From assembly GCA_019916065.1 (NCBI GenBank), contig CM034234.1:6856342-6920341 (forward strand): a stretch of 64,000 nucleotides of DNA, read 5' to 3'. The notes beneath the pieces are model-generated. The model did not search any database and was not told the DNA's origin. It saw only the letters and a program-made list of their open reading frames with translations. The translations under genes and the position numbers were made by a program. The stretch is from Vitellaria paradoxa (Eukaryota > Streptophyta > Magnoliopsida > Ericales > Sapotaceae). This document shows, in pieces, positions 12,276 to 23,271 of the stretch (within the stretch, counting starts at the first letter, position 1; each line of letters opens with the position of its first letter).

Positions 12276-12728
12276 GGACGGGAAGGGTCATACCCGCCCC
12301 ATACCTGCCCCGTTGACATCCATACTCATCAATCGCACTCTTCAAAAATAATGAGACAATAAAAAAAATATTTAGGAAAAAAAAAACATGTTTTCCAAGC
12401 ACTTACTTAAAACCTATTCTAGCTTAAAAAAATTAATATACGACCGATGATTAAAAAAAATGAAAATAAATGGACACGTCTAACTAATAGACATGTATTT
12501 TTAAAAAAATTCAAAAGATATCCAATTCTGAAAAAATAAAAATATAAATTGGCCAATATGATAATTAAAACAATGAGTACATAGAGGCTCGTAAAATTGA
12601 TATACAAGTATTTTTCAAGTATTAAAAAGTCTTTGAATTGAAAAAAATTATGCCAATACGATAATTAAACCAAAAAAAAAAAAAGAGGACACATGGTTAC
12701 ATCGGCATTATAAACACATATTTTTTAA

Positions 12729-13053
12729 GGTGTTAGTTGGTTTATTTTTTTATTTTTTGTTTTCTTTTTTTTTATTTTTTATTTTCTATTTTAAACTTAT
12801 TTTTCATTTTGTTCTTTTGAAAATAAGGAAAACAGTTTAAAACTCATTTGGTTACTTATGTTTTCAAAATCTGTTTTTGAAAACAGAAAATGAGTTTATA
12901 CATAAAATGAAAAATGACAAAAAGTCGTTTTGAGAGTTTTGAACAAAAAATAAGGAAAATCTAAAAAAAAAAGAATATTTTTTATTTTCTTGTTTTGAGA
13001 TTTTTAACACAAAAAATAAAAACAGAAAATAGAAAAGTAAACTAAATTCCACC
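12729..13053. mobile_element. Tourist-like MITE, family copy 4
   Basis: 325 bp flanked by TAA at 12726-12728 and TAA at 13054-13056. It starts GGTGTTAGTTGGTTTATT and ends AGTAAACTAAATTCCACC, an inverted match of its own and of copy 3's left end. There is no coding capacity. Confidence 0.72.
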
Positions 13054-13631
13054 TAAGTATTTAAAAAGTGTTCAATTTACTAAAATTAAAAATAATGGAT
13101 ATACCAACACAATAATTAAAAATTTATGAACGTGTTTTTAAGTAACCAAAACGTGTTTGATCTAAAAAATTAAAAAGTAATAGACATGCCAACATAATAA
13201 CTAAAAAAAAAGTTCTAAGACATATATGCGTATCTAAATGATGGACTCAAATATTAAAAGTAATGTTTAATAATGATTAATTAATAAAATTAAATATTTT
13301 AAAATACACTTATCACAATGAGAGTACCCAATTAGGTGACATGTGGTGCAATTACATTTCTTAAAACCCTACTTGATATATATATATATATATATATAAT
13401 GTAATATGACATATATCCGTTTTACCGTACACAAGTTAATTTTTGAGATTTTTGGAGGCCGGTCACTATTTATGAACTTATAAAGATTTAAGTCATACCC
13501 AAAAATCTTATTTGTGAATAAGTCACACTTGCAACAAAAAGACCAAAAAGGATATCACGCGTTTTTCACTACATTTCAAAACTGCCAATTTTATCCGAAA
13601 ATAATGCACACTTTGCTCATAACTTCCGTAA

Positions 13632-13930
13632 CTTTCCATCTTCTTTATAAAGCAAGTAAAACTGATTTTTGGAAACAAAATCAAAACTGTTTGAGAAAAA
13701 CCTAATTCCGCGACTTTCCATCTTCTTTACAAAATAAGCAAAACTGATTTTTGGAAACAAAATCAAAACTATTTAGGAAAACAGTACCACATAATAAAAT
13801 AATACCGCATAAAAAATAATACCACATAATAAAACATTATCGTATAAAAACAGTACTGCATAAAAAATAGTACCACATAATAAAACAGTACCGTATAATA
13901 AAACAGTACCGCATAATAAAATAGTACCTC
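13632..13930. repeat. Two layered short repeats next to the 146-bp array
   Basis: First, a roughly 70-bp unit (CTTTCCATCTTCTTTA..AAAACTGATTTTTGGAAACA) occurs twice, near 13634 and 13724. Then, from about 13780, a degenerate 17-19-bp unit of the form CAGTACCGCATAATAAAA is repeated about nine times. The CAGTACCGC motif is the same one that forms the hairpin stem in the array that follows. Confidence 0.75.
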
Positions 13931-13948
13931 ATTAAAACAGCACCATTC

Positions 13949-15190
13949 TTTGCATGATATAGTCATGCGGTACTGTTTTTGAACGAGCATGCATCCTAAA
14001 AAAAAATAGTACCGCAGACATGTGGTACTGTCACACATGTGGTACTGTCGGTTATTCGTTTGATATGTGAACTATTTTTGTGTTTACATGTGATGTTTGC
14101 ATGATAGAGTCGTGCGGTACTATTTTTGAACGAGCATGCATTCTAAAAAAACAGTACCGCAGACATGTGGTACTGTCACACATGCGGTACTGTCGGTCAT
14201 TCGTTTGATATGTGAACTATTTTTGTGTTTACATGTGATGTTTGCATGATAGAGTCGTGCGGTACTGTTTTTGAACGAGCATGCATCCTAAAAAAAACAG
14301 TACCGCAGACATGTGGTACTGTCACACATGCGGGTACTGTCGATTATTCGTTTGATATGTGAACTATTTTTGTGTTTACATGTGATGTTTGCATGATAGA
14401 GTCATGCAGTACTGTTTTTGAACGAGCATGCATCCTAAAAAAAATAATACCGCAGACATGTGGTACTGTCACACATGCGGTACTGTCGGTCATTCATTTG
14501 ATATGTGAACTATTTTTGTGTTTACATGTGATGTTTGCATGATAGAGTCGTGCGGTACTGTTTTTGAACGAGCATGCATCCTAAAAAAAACAGTACCGCA
14601 GACATGTGGTACTGTCACACATGCGGTACTGTCGGTTATTCGTTTGATATGTGAACTATTTTTGTGTTTACATGTGATGTTTGCATGATATAGTAATGCG
14701 GTACTATTTTTGAACGAGCATGCATCCTAAAAAAAATAGTACCGCAGACATGTGGTACTGTCACACATGCGGTACTGTCGGTTATTCGTTTGATATATGA
14801 ACTATTTTTGTGTTTACATGTGATGTTTGCATGATAGAGTCATGCGGTACTGTTTTTGAACGAGCTTGCATCCTAAAAAAAACAGTACCGCAAACATGTG
14901 GTACTGTCACACATGCGGTACTGTCGGTCATTCGTTTGATATGTAAACTATTTTTGTGTTTACATGTGATGTTTGCATGATAGAGTCGTGCGGTACTGTT
15001 TTTGAACGAGCATGCATCCTAAAAAAAACAATACCGCAGACATGTGGTACTGTCACACATGCGGTACTGTCGGTCATTCGTTTGATATGTAAACTATTTT
15101 TGTGTTTACATGTGATGTTTGCATGATAGAGTCGTGCGGTACTGTTTTTGAACGAGCATGGATCCTAAAAAAAACAGTACCGCAGTCATG
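13949..15190. repeat. 146-bp satellite-like tandem array, eight full units and a partial, each with an inverted repeat
   Basis: The TTTGCATGATA anchor recurs at 13949, 14096, 14241, 14388, 14534, 14680, 14826, 14972 and 15118, giving periods of 145-147 bp. Each unit carries GCGGTACTGTTTTT, about 17 bases of loop, then AAAAACAGTACCGC, a stem of at least 14 bp, plus two further GGTACTGTC half-motifs. Copies differ by scattered single bases. No open reading frame is conserved through the array. Function is unknown. Confidence 0.9.
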
Positions 15191-16402
15191 TATTTAAATA
15201 CGTAATCCAGATCTGTATATATTCATTCGATCGACGTTAATCTCACAGCACAAACTCGCGTAATCCGTGTGTATTCCTTCGTATATAATCCTTTAACAGA
15301 TTTTTATCTCACTATATGTTCACGCAATTGATAAGGAATGAAACAAAAACGGAAAACGTGATTTTCGGTTCCATAATTTTCGGCAACTTCATCTCAGTTA
15401 ATTATAGAAAAAGGACATTTAAGTCATATTATAAATTATATTTAAAACAAACTCGTGGGACCCACTCAAAAGTATGACTTAAATACAAAACTTTTCACAT
15501 TAATGTGACTTAAAAGTAATACTTTTTTTTGAGTGTGATTAATAACTTTAAAAGATTACCAAATATGACTTGGATACAATTTTTCGTTAATTTTTAACAT
15601 TTAAATTTCGGACATCCATAAAATCATGCAATATTTTGGGACATCACCAACAGATCGAACGTCAAATATATGTATATATATTTCCGTCATTTGACTTGGA
15701 ATCATCTCTCCATTGTTGTACCTAGCTTGGGATAGAATCTTACCGTTACTGAAAAGTTAATTTGATCAATTAAATTTAATTAATCCAGCTGTTTATATAT
15801 ATATATATATATATAATTGTCTTCGATCAATCCTCCTGTCAACTTAAATGTATATTGCTGATCAGGCTTTGTAGGTTGAGGGTCCATTTGGCATAATAAA
15901 AAATTCTTAAAAATATTGAAAATCTTTACAAATTTCTAAAATTTTATAACACATTTTGCACTTTCCGTACGTTGTGAAATTTCTATAAATATATATATAT
16001 ATATATCTCCGTATCTAACAAAGTTTTATAAACTTTAATAAATTTTTACAAACCCCACTAATATTTCACAAATCTCAATAATTTATTTACAAATTTCAAA
16101 ATTTTTTTAATAACTTTCAATAAATTCTGACATAAAATTATTTAAACGGAACCATAAAAATCATTTGAACAGTTTCTCTCTTAAAAAAGTTGACGTAAAA
16201 ATAAAAAGTTTCTTTATTTGTATTTGAAAAATATAATTTAATAGATGTACAATAAATATTAAAAAATTTCACAAATCACATTTTTTATTTTTTTTACCAC
16301 GTCAAATAGACTCCGAATAAATTAAAGTTGTGGTGGTGATCACACAATCATAATATTATAGTTGGCGTAGCTTTCTCATGAAAATAAATTAATAAATTAG
16401 TT

Positions 16403-16450
<48 letters not shown>

Positions 16451-16591
16451 ATAGCTAGCCAACCGCTAACACTTTGAAATTAGGATCACTGTAATGATTA
16501 TATATCTCTATTTCATATTTTTAATGGAGGTTTTCAATACATTAATGTCTTCAACTAAATGTACGGAAGTTTTATTTTTACATATATATAT

Positions 16592-16628
<37 letters not shown>

Positions 16629-17340
16629 CTAGTGCATGCGTATCGATCCAACGTGATATGATGGCTAATAATTAAACATTTAAATTAACTAGATAGTAAT
16701 TTTTGAAAACTTATTTTTATTAAATTTATAACTCTTTTTTTTTTATTCTTTAGATTGGAACATTAGTGTATACACAAGTAACAAATTATTCTTCCCAATT
16801 CCCTCCATTTGAGAAATTATTTAATTATATTAACTTCCTTAGAAAAATATATAAGATATTTATGATGTAGACGATTTATAATATTTTGAACAAAAAAATT
16901 ACATAATTCTTAACAGATGAGTTATCTAGATTGATCCTAATTGGATGTATATTTTTTGTTTTCTCATGCTAAACTTAAGGTGAAGAAAACTCGAAATGAA
17001 TGGTAATTGAATTTATATATCTCGAATTTAATATTAAATTAAATTAATATTAAAATATTAATCAGAATCAATTGTGTTAATTGGACTCTAATTAATATTA
17101 AAACATTACTTTTGGTTATTAAAAATGATTATTAATTTTATTAAATAAATCATTTTAGTATAAATTATTATTTTAATATTAATTATAATTTTAATGAAAT
17201 TAACTATTCAAATAATAAATTATTATTGCACACCCCATTACTTTAACTTCCTAAAATAATGATTACCTCCGCATTGGGAGTAAACGTAAAACTAACTAAC
17301 TAACTAACTAACTAGTGCCTTCACCATTCTAGATCCCATC
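15191..17340. other. Intergenic, AT-rich, with a probable MITE at about 15880-16315
   Basis: The MITE candidate has GGGTCCATTTGGC..TAATAAAAAATTC on the left and its inverted counterpart GTCAAATAGACTCC on the right. TA microsatellites lie at 16411-16447 and near 16598-16625, and an ACTA-type repeat at about 17292-17314. No gene was recognised. Confidence 0.45.
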
Positions 17341-17477
17341 TAATCATAGCCATCAAATGGCGAGGCGAGTGCGACCAGTAGGGATTATCGTGGCCTTCTC
17401 CATAAGTGATCATGATGACCTCTCAGCGGATGAGATGGCAGAGCGGGTCAGACGAGATCGAGCCCGTGATATCGGCC

Positions 17478-17485
17478 TATAAATA
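17478..17485 (+). promoter_or_regulatory. TATA box of the SAM synthetase gene
   Basis: TATAAATA sits in a locally GC-richer stretch, about 30 bp before a pyrimidine-rich run (CTCTCTCCTCTCGCTTCCC) that fits a plant transcription start and leader. It is the only strong TATA-leader-donor arrangement upstream of the synthetase coding exon. Confidence 0.65.
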
Positions 17486-17509
17486 CATATCAACCTTGTA
17501 TTTACAGCG

Positions 17510-19889
17510 TCCCCACTCTCTCCTCTCGCTTCCCTTCTTTCTTTGTCCCATCTTTTTACAGCTCTCTCTCTCTCTGCATTTCGGCTTCTCACGGTCTCAA
17601 TCGAACGCATACACAGGTACTTGTCTAATTGTAAAGATTTACATTCAAACACATTCATTCAACAGATTGGGATTCATCATTCTCTTTAATTGGTTCCAGA
17701 AATGAAATTACTGAAATGCTCTGTTTTGGTTGATTTCTTATGTCGAATTAGGCTACATTATATCTCTTGTAAGTTCAGTCATGTGTAGTTTTCCATTCTC
17801 TGCCTGGTTACATTTGTATTTAATTATGTTTATAATTCTTGATTTTAGTCAGCAAATTAACATGCGTTTATATTTTATGATCTGTTTGATTCTTAGAATT
17901 TCTGAATGAAGGAAAATGGCTGTATGAAGAGAGAAATGCTCTCAGCGAAGAGGAATGAAATTACTTATCCATTTCTTATTTACATTATAAGAAATGCCTA
18001 TTCATTTTGTTCCTAATTTCTCTGTAGGCTGCATTTGATGGAGGAAAAAGGATAGTTAAAAAAAAAACTGTTTCCTTCAGGACATTGTGTTCCTTTAGGT
18101 TGGAAAATGAGGATCTCATCTCACCATAATGTTTTCTTGATCATGGGAAAGTTGATAATTAATTTTCCAACAAACTACTTTGGAAAAATGGTTTTGTATT
18201 TTCCTTTAGGCTTGCATTTTATTGTTAGGAAACGAAACGAAAAAGTGTAGAGAGATTTTACTTTTAAATTCATGGTAAAATAGGGTTTGCAAAGTCATAC
18301 AGAGGGTTTTTATTTTATGCATAAAATGGGAGTCTCCGACAAAGTTTCTTTGTAAACTTTACTAAGCATCACGCGCTCTGCCCCCCTTTCACAATTAATA
18401 GTGCTTTTTTGGTGTGTGGAAATTAAAAAAATGAAGTGCATTTCTTATTAACTCAAACATATTTGTTAGGTGCATATCCCAGACTCTAATCCAACTATTG
18501 GCATAGGTTCTGAACTAATTTACCAGTTTCCTTGTGGAAATACTTCCCCTCAAAGCATGTCCTAGATATTATGCAGGAATAAGCATTGTTAAAGTTGAGT
18601 TTAATTTTTAATTTATTTCCTATTAAACAAAAGGCTTGTGGGAAAACTAATTATTTTTATTTTATTTTAGTTTATTTTACTTCATTTTTCTCTAGAAAAA
18701 ATTTTCTGTATCATACTCTTTAACTATCAAATAGAGGTTTACTAGAATTCACTTTTCTCATGAATTATTTTCTTGTATAATGTTATGCGCAGTTGAATAA
18801 AGCTTTGTCTTTTTTTACCATAACATTTCCAAGATCCACAGAAAGAATGAAAGTAAAAAATTATAAAAGTTCATCGGGCATGGTTAGAAGAGGAATGACA
18901 TGTACAATTAGAAATTCTCCTCTAATTTTTCCTCTTTTTTCTTTTCATTTACTACATGAAAGTGATAATTTTAAAGCTGTTAGACAGGAACAGTGAGTAA
19001 AGCTTGTACTGGCTAAAGAATTGAAAGTTGCAGGTTCAACCTCTTGAATCAGATTCTTAGAAAAAAAAAAAAAAAAACGACAGTAACAAATTTAGCTATA
19101 TTTATTGTAGGATATGGTATAGTCCTAGCATTGGAAGGTAAAGTCTCCAACAATCAACACATCTAAGTTGCTAATTGATATTCATTTTTTAGGTTAAACT
19201 CTTGAAGCAAGTTGTTGCAGATGAAGGGATAATATAGCAATAAATTAGCCGTAATTATTAGAATCTAACGAATCATATCATTGTGATATACGCGCTATTA
19301 ATGGTAGAGAGCTTCTACCATACATGGGGCACTTAGTTTTAAAATTAATCATATTCTTACCATGTTTGGCTTCTATGATATAAATTCTTGTACTATTTTG
19401 GTGAGTATGAGTACAAAGTTTGTTAGAAAATTTCCCATAAAACTCTGCTGCTGCTACAGTTCAACTACCAGCCATCTGGGGCAAAAGAGCCAGGGATCCA
19501 ATTCCATGCGGCTCTCAAGGGAGCTCCCTTGAAACTTATTATCCAAGATTGTCATTTGTAATTTAATTAGAGACATTTTTTAAATGCTTTTAGCAAATTG
19601 AATTAGAAAACACTGACCGAAACAATATAGGTAGGATCTTAAGAGGCTAGTCAATGTTTAAGATATTGTTTTTTTTTATATTAGCATGTTGTATTTTTTT
19701 TTTTTTTCAACCTCTAGAATCACTAGACTAATGAAATAAATTTTACTATAATTTTTTTTTCTTCTTTTCTGTTTATATGTTATCCTTGCATATCATGCGG
19801 AATCCATTCTTCAAAATTTAATGATTCTGTGCCTAATGAGCAATGACGAATAACTAAGACATTACTTAATATCTTCATTGGATTTAGAT
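17510..19889 (+). other. SAM synthetase 5' UTR: leader exon plus long leader intron
   Basis: The leader exon probably runs from about 17510 to 17616 and ends ACACAG before GTACTTG. The intron would then be 17617-19887 (about 2.27 kb), with acceptor TTTAG just before AT-ATG. A T-rich tract lies at about 19745-19775. Leader introns are common in plant SAM synthetase genes, which supports the model. The acceptor is not proven, and an alternative AG near 19838 would leave a longer second leader exon. Confidence 0.55.
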
Positions 19890-21062
19890 ATGGAAACCTT
19901 CCTCTTCACCTCGGAATCTGTAAATGAAGGCCACCCTGACAAACTCTGTGACCAAGTCTCAGATGCCATCCTGGATGCTTGCCTGGAACAAGATCCAGAA
20001 AGCAAAGTTGCTTGTGAGACCTGCACAAAAACCAACATGGTCATGGTCTTTGGTGAGATCACAACTAAGGCTACAGTAAACTATGAGAAGATAGTTCGAG
20101 ATACTTGCAGAGGCATTGGGTTCACATCGCCTGATGTTGGCCTCGATGCTGATCACTGCAAGGTCCTTGTTAACATTGAACAACAGAGTCCTGACATTGC
20201 CCAGGGAGTTCACGGTCACCTAACCAAGAAGCCTGAGGAAATTGGAGCTGGCGACCAAGGCCACATGTTCGGCTATGCCACTGATGAAACGCCTGAGCTT
20301 ATACCTCTAACTCATGTCCTTGCAACCAAGCTTGGTGCCAAGCTTACCGAGGTAAGGAAGAATAAGACTTGCCCCTGGTTAAGGCCTGATGGTAAGACCC
20401 AGGTGACTGTTGAGTACAAGAACGAGGGCGGAGCCATGGTACCTATCAGGGTTCACACTGTTCTCATCTCAACCCAACATGATGAGACTGTCACAAATGA
20501 GCAGATTGCCAGCGATTTGAAGGAGCATGTAATTAAACCTGTCATCCCTGCACAGTATCTGGACGATAAGACCATCTTCCACCTCAATCCATCGGGTCGA
20601 TTTGTCATTGGTGGACCACATGGAGATGCAGGACTAACTGGCCGGAAGATCATTGTTGACACCTATGGTGGATGGGGTGCTCACGGTGGTGGGGCTTTCT
20701 CAGGGAAGGATCCGACTAAGGTGGACAGGAGCGGTGCGTATATTGTTAGGCAGGCAGCCAAAAGTGTGGTGGCTTCAGGACTTGCCCGCCGCTGTATTGT
20801 GCAGGTTTCTTATGCAATTGGTTTGCCGGAACCACTGTCTGTGTTCGTTGACACATACAACACAGGGAAGATTCCTGACAAGGATATACTGGTCCTGATT
20901 AAGGAAAGTTTTGACTTCAGGCCCGGAATGATATCGATCAATCTTGACCTCAAGAGAGGAGGAAACTTCAGGTTCCAAAAGACTGCTGCTTACGGACATT
21001 TTGGCCGCGATGACCCTGATTTCACTTGGGAGACTGTCAAGATCCTCAAGCCTAAAGCTTGA
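19890..21062 (+). CDS. SAMS: S-adenosylmethionine synthetase (methionine adenosyltransferase)
   Basis: Makes S-adenosylmethionine from methionine and ATP in the cytosol, feeding methylation, ethylene and polyamine synthesis. One uninterrupted coding exon of 390 aa, the usual plant length, from [18 protein letters not shown] to KILKPKA. Visible signatures are GHPDK (14-18, methionine/ATP site), GAGDQG (119-124) and GGGAFSGKD (266-274, P-loop-like). No frameshift or missing core residue was seen. I chose the start at 19890, the family start. An in-frame ATG four codons upstream (19878) falls in what is probably the leader intron and would add a non-conserved MDLD. The coding part is clearly more GC-rich than its surroundings, as expected for a highly expressed gene. 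The isoform is not assigned. Confidence 0.97.
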   Translation: METFLFTSESVNEGHPDKLCDQVSDAILDACLEQDPESKVACETCTKTNMVMVFGEITTKATVNYEKIVRDTCRGIGFTSPDVGLDADHCKVLVNIEQQSPDIAQGVHGHLTKKPEEIGAGDQGHMFGYATDETPELIPLTHVLATKLGAKLTEVRKNKTCPWLRPDGKTQVTVEYKNEGGAMVPIRVHTVLISTQHDETVTNEQIASDLKEHVIKPVIPAQYLDDKTIFHLNPSGRFVIGGPHGDAGLTGRKIIVDTYGGWGAHGGGAFSGKDPTKVDRSGAYIVRQAAKSVVASGLARRCIVQVSYAIGLPEPLSVFVDTYNTGKIPDKDILVLIKESFDFRPGMISINLDLKRGGNFRFQKTAAYGHFGRDDPDFTWETVKILKPKA

Positions 21063-21140
21063 GTCAGAATATAAGCTAGAACAATTTTTTTTTTCCCTGC
21101 AAATGGACTTCCCTTTGCCAGCGTTCTCTGGTTGGTGAAG

Positions 21141-21146
21141 AATAAA
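21141..21146 (+). terminator. Poly(A) signal candidate of the SAM synthetase gene
   Basis: AATAAA lies 79 bp past the stop codon in a region that switches to AT-rich sequence. Plant poly(A) signals are loose, so other nearby sites may also be used. Confidence 0.45.
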
Positions 21147-21499
21147 GAAGCTTCATTGCATACACCGAATATTGAACTCAACTCTTATAAGGCTCCACTG
21201 CAGTGTGGAAAAAATTGGGATATGGGTATTAGAGATATAGGATAGCTAAAGTTTTTTTGGCACGCTGTCTTTTGCAAGTTCCGTCTTCCTGTTTCTGCAA
21301 GTAATTGTTGCGGCGGGTCACTTGTTTGCTGGATTTTTAGGCTTACACAATTCCATTTGTCAATTTTGAATTCAATCAGTTTTTCATTGAGGAATATATG
21401 AACAAGTTGATCCGTTTGACGAGTATCTCAGTTAATTGAATTGCTCCAATTTGTCATGTATTGCATGCAATCTACTAAATTCTTAGAAAAGCCGAATCA

Positions 21500-21960
21500 A
21501 ATTTTTAGGGTTACAAGGAAAAGGTTGGGTGTCTAACCTACTTGGGTGTGTTAATATGGGTGGTATTGGGTGTGTTAATATGGGTGGTATCGATTGAGGG
21601 TGGTGGTGTTTTAAAGCATTTAAGCCTGTTATGAGTCCCTTTAAGGTTGTAGTCACCCAGTGAAGAGGGTCTGGTGAAGCTCTATTTTTAGGTGGGAAAG
21701 TCCCATAGACCCTTTTGGTTTATTGAGATTACCAAAACCTTTGAGTGTTTTATGGTAGCTGTCACTATAACGGTTTGGGGGCATCTAACCCAATGATGGG
21801 GTTGCCTTTGAGATTGTGATCGTCCAGTAAAATGGATGTGGTGAGACTCAATTTCGGGTAGGATAAGCTTCCTAGAAGCTGGTTTTTGGCCTGTTGAGGG
21901 TTATCAATTGTATGTGATCACTTTTGTTTATTTGTGTATAAACACACACACACGCACTTT
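21500..21960. repeat. Diverged internal repeats between the convergent genes
   Basis: A 24-bp unit GTGTGTTAATATGGGTGGTA.. is repeated head-to-tail at about 21545-21592. Two longer, diverged copies follow (GTCTAACCTACTTGGG.. near 21530-21720 and CATCTAACCCAATGATGGGG.. near 21783-21890), sharing a TTTRAGRTTGTRRTC block. They may be the remnant of an unidentified element. No coding capacity was recognised. Confidence 0.5.
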
Positions 21961-22396
21961 AGCATGGTCACCCAAGAGTTGAATCTAGTATGTGGTTGGG
22001 GAAGGGAAGAACCCTTCTACTGGGATGGCCTATTCACTCCACCAAGGACGATTTTTTAGCACATGCTTTCTTAATATTTTGCAGCAGAAATAAGACCACA
22101 CATAGATACATACATAATCAATCAAGCTCACATAAAATGCATAACCAGGACCTCCTGATAGGTCAAACTATTATTCCGATCATATTTATTACTTCAGCAA
22201 AACAAAATATAGTACAGAAGAGTAATGAAAATAGTGAGACAGATACAAGATATTATACAATTAGTACTTAAACAACCATGGATATTGAACGAAGCTAGTA
22301 ATCGTTACGCTGCTTATATAAAGTGAAACACCGATGGGGTACTAATTTATTAATTAATTGAATAGTGAGACACATGCATGTGCACAAGCTCACTCT

Positions 22397-23271
22397 TCAT
22401 TCTTTGCTGCGTAGCTTGGCATCATCCACTTCAGCTTTTCTATTGTCTTCTCTAGCATCCATGGTGTTGTATGCTCCTCCACTCTTGTTGGTTTGTGGAC
22501 CGTTCCCTTGATTAATCGGTGGCCTCGGATTCTGGGTCTTCTTGGGTGACTCTTTAGCATATCTTGCAACCCAAAATACATATATAAATATACAAACAAT
22601 ATGTACATATATAGATATAGATATAAGGGCCAACTAGTTGCGATGCCTAGTAAGAATTTCTGGCATGCACCTTGCTGGAAGAAGAAGAAAGCAAAATGGG
22701 ATCAAGTAGTGTAATAGGCACCAAAGACTGATCATCACCAATCAGACAACCATTATGATAGGAACACACATCGATTGCTACACACACTTGAACTGAAACT
22801 TCAATTTCTTCCAAAAGCAATTTCAGTGTCAATGGTATGTATGTGAGGTTCGGCGTTTTACTTTTTGCCTCGGAAAAGTAACAAAATTGGCAGCTGTTTA
22901 ATTGGAACTCCATTAATTAAACATTTGGCAATGCTTAATTATACACAAACCTCGCTTGATTACCAAACTCCAAAATGAGAAGTTATTTTCTACAGGAAAC
23001 AATTTGATGAAATTAAAAACAAAAATTAAGAAAATATTATAGGTCTTTTCTTTCTATTACTCACGGATTTTCTGCGTAAAAGCAAAAAATTAGTAAACAA
23101 TAGCAAAAATTAGTCTCGAGATTATATAAATATATAGTCCATGAGAAATTAAAATTATCCAAACCAACATGAAAGGTCAACTTACATAACAATACTTCTG
23201 AGCTGAGAAGTTTTGAAAGTGGGAGTTAGGAGCCTGCAAGTCTTTGCCATAAAGCTGCCTACTCGAGCCAT
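22397..23271 (-). CDS. Small unrecognised protein, two exons, possible organelle targeting signal
   Basis: Two exons, 23186-23271 and 22397-22562, join in frame across a 623-nt intron (donor AT|GTAAGT, acceptor GCAAG|ATA) to give 83 aa plus stop. The protein starts MARVGSFMAKTCRLLTPT, with Arg, Lys, Ser and Thr and no acidic residue until position 33, which fits a mitochondrial or plastid presequence. The C-terminal half is polar: AKESPKKTQNPRPPINQG, then GGAYNTMDAREDNRK and AEVDDAKLRSKE. I do not recognise the family and assign no function. The gene is convergent with the SAM synthetase gene. Clean splice borders and phase continuity support it. No transcript evidence is available, and an extra internal exon or another start is possible. 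Confidence 0.6.

Larger units (their letters stand above)
11568..12324. mobile_element. Non-autonomous hAT-like element with 8-bp target duplication
   Basis: 757 bp with 12-bp terminal inverted repeats matching at 11 of 12 positions (TAGGGATGTCAA on the left; TATGGATGTCAA as the complement of the right end). It is flanked by CTCATTAA (11560-11567) and CTCATCAA (12325-12332), an 8-bp duplication with one mismatch, the size typical of hAT transposition. Inside are GC-rich CGGGGACGGGGA arrays, an AT-rich core and a snRNA-promoter-like module. There is no transposase frame, so it must depend on enzyme from elsewhere. Confidence 0.75.

Noticed and set aside
13949..15190. A CRISPR-like array
   Set aside because: The unit is one continuous 146-bp repeat without unique spacers, in plant nuclear DNA with no cas genes.
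18960..19080. A SINE in the SAM synthetase leader intron (GGTTCAACC followed by an A run)
   Set aside because: A B-box-like motif and an A run are present, but no convincing A box, body or target duplication.
19878..19889. An in-frame ATG adding MDLD to SAM synthetase
   Set aside because: The family starts METFLF, and these bases most likely belong to the end of the leader intron (TTTAG|AT-ATG).
22647..22913. An 88-codon minus-strand open frame starting MEFQLNSCQF
   Set aside because: It lies inside the intron of the small two-exon gene, has no recognisable domain and no good splice link to either exon; kept only as a possible alternative exon.
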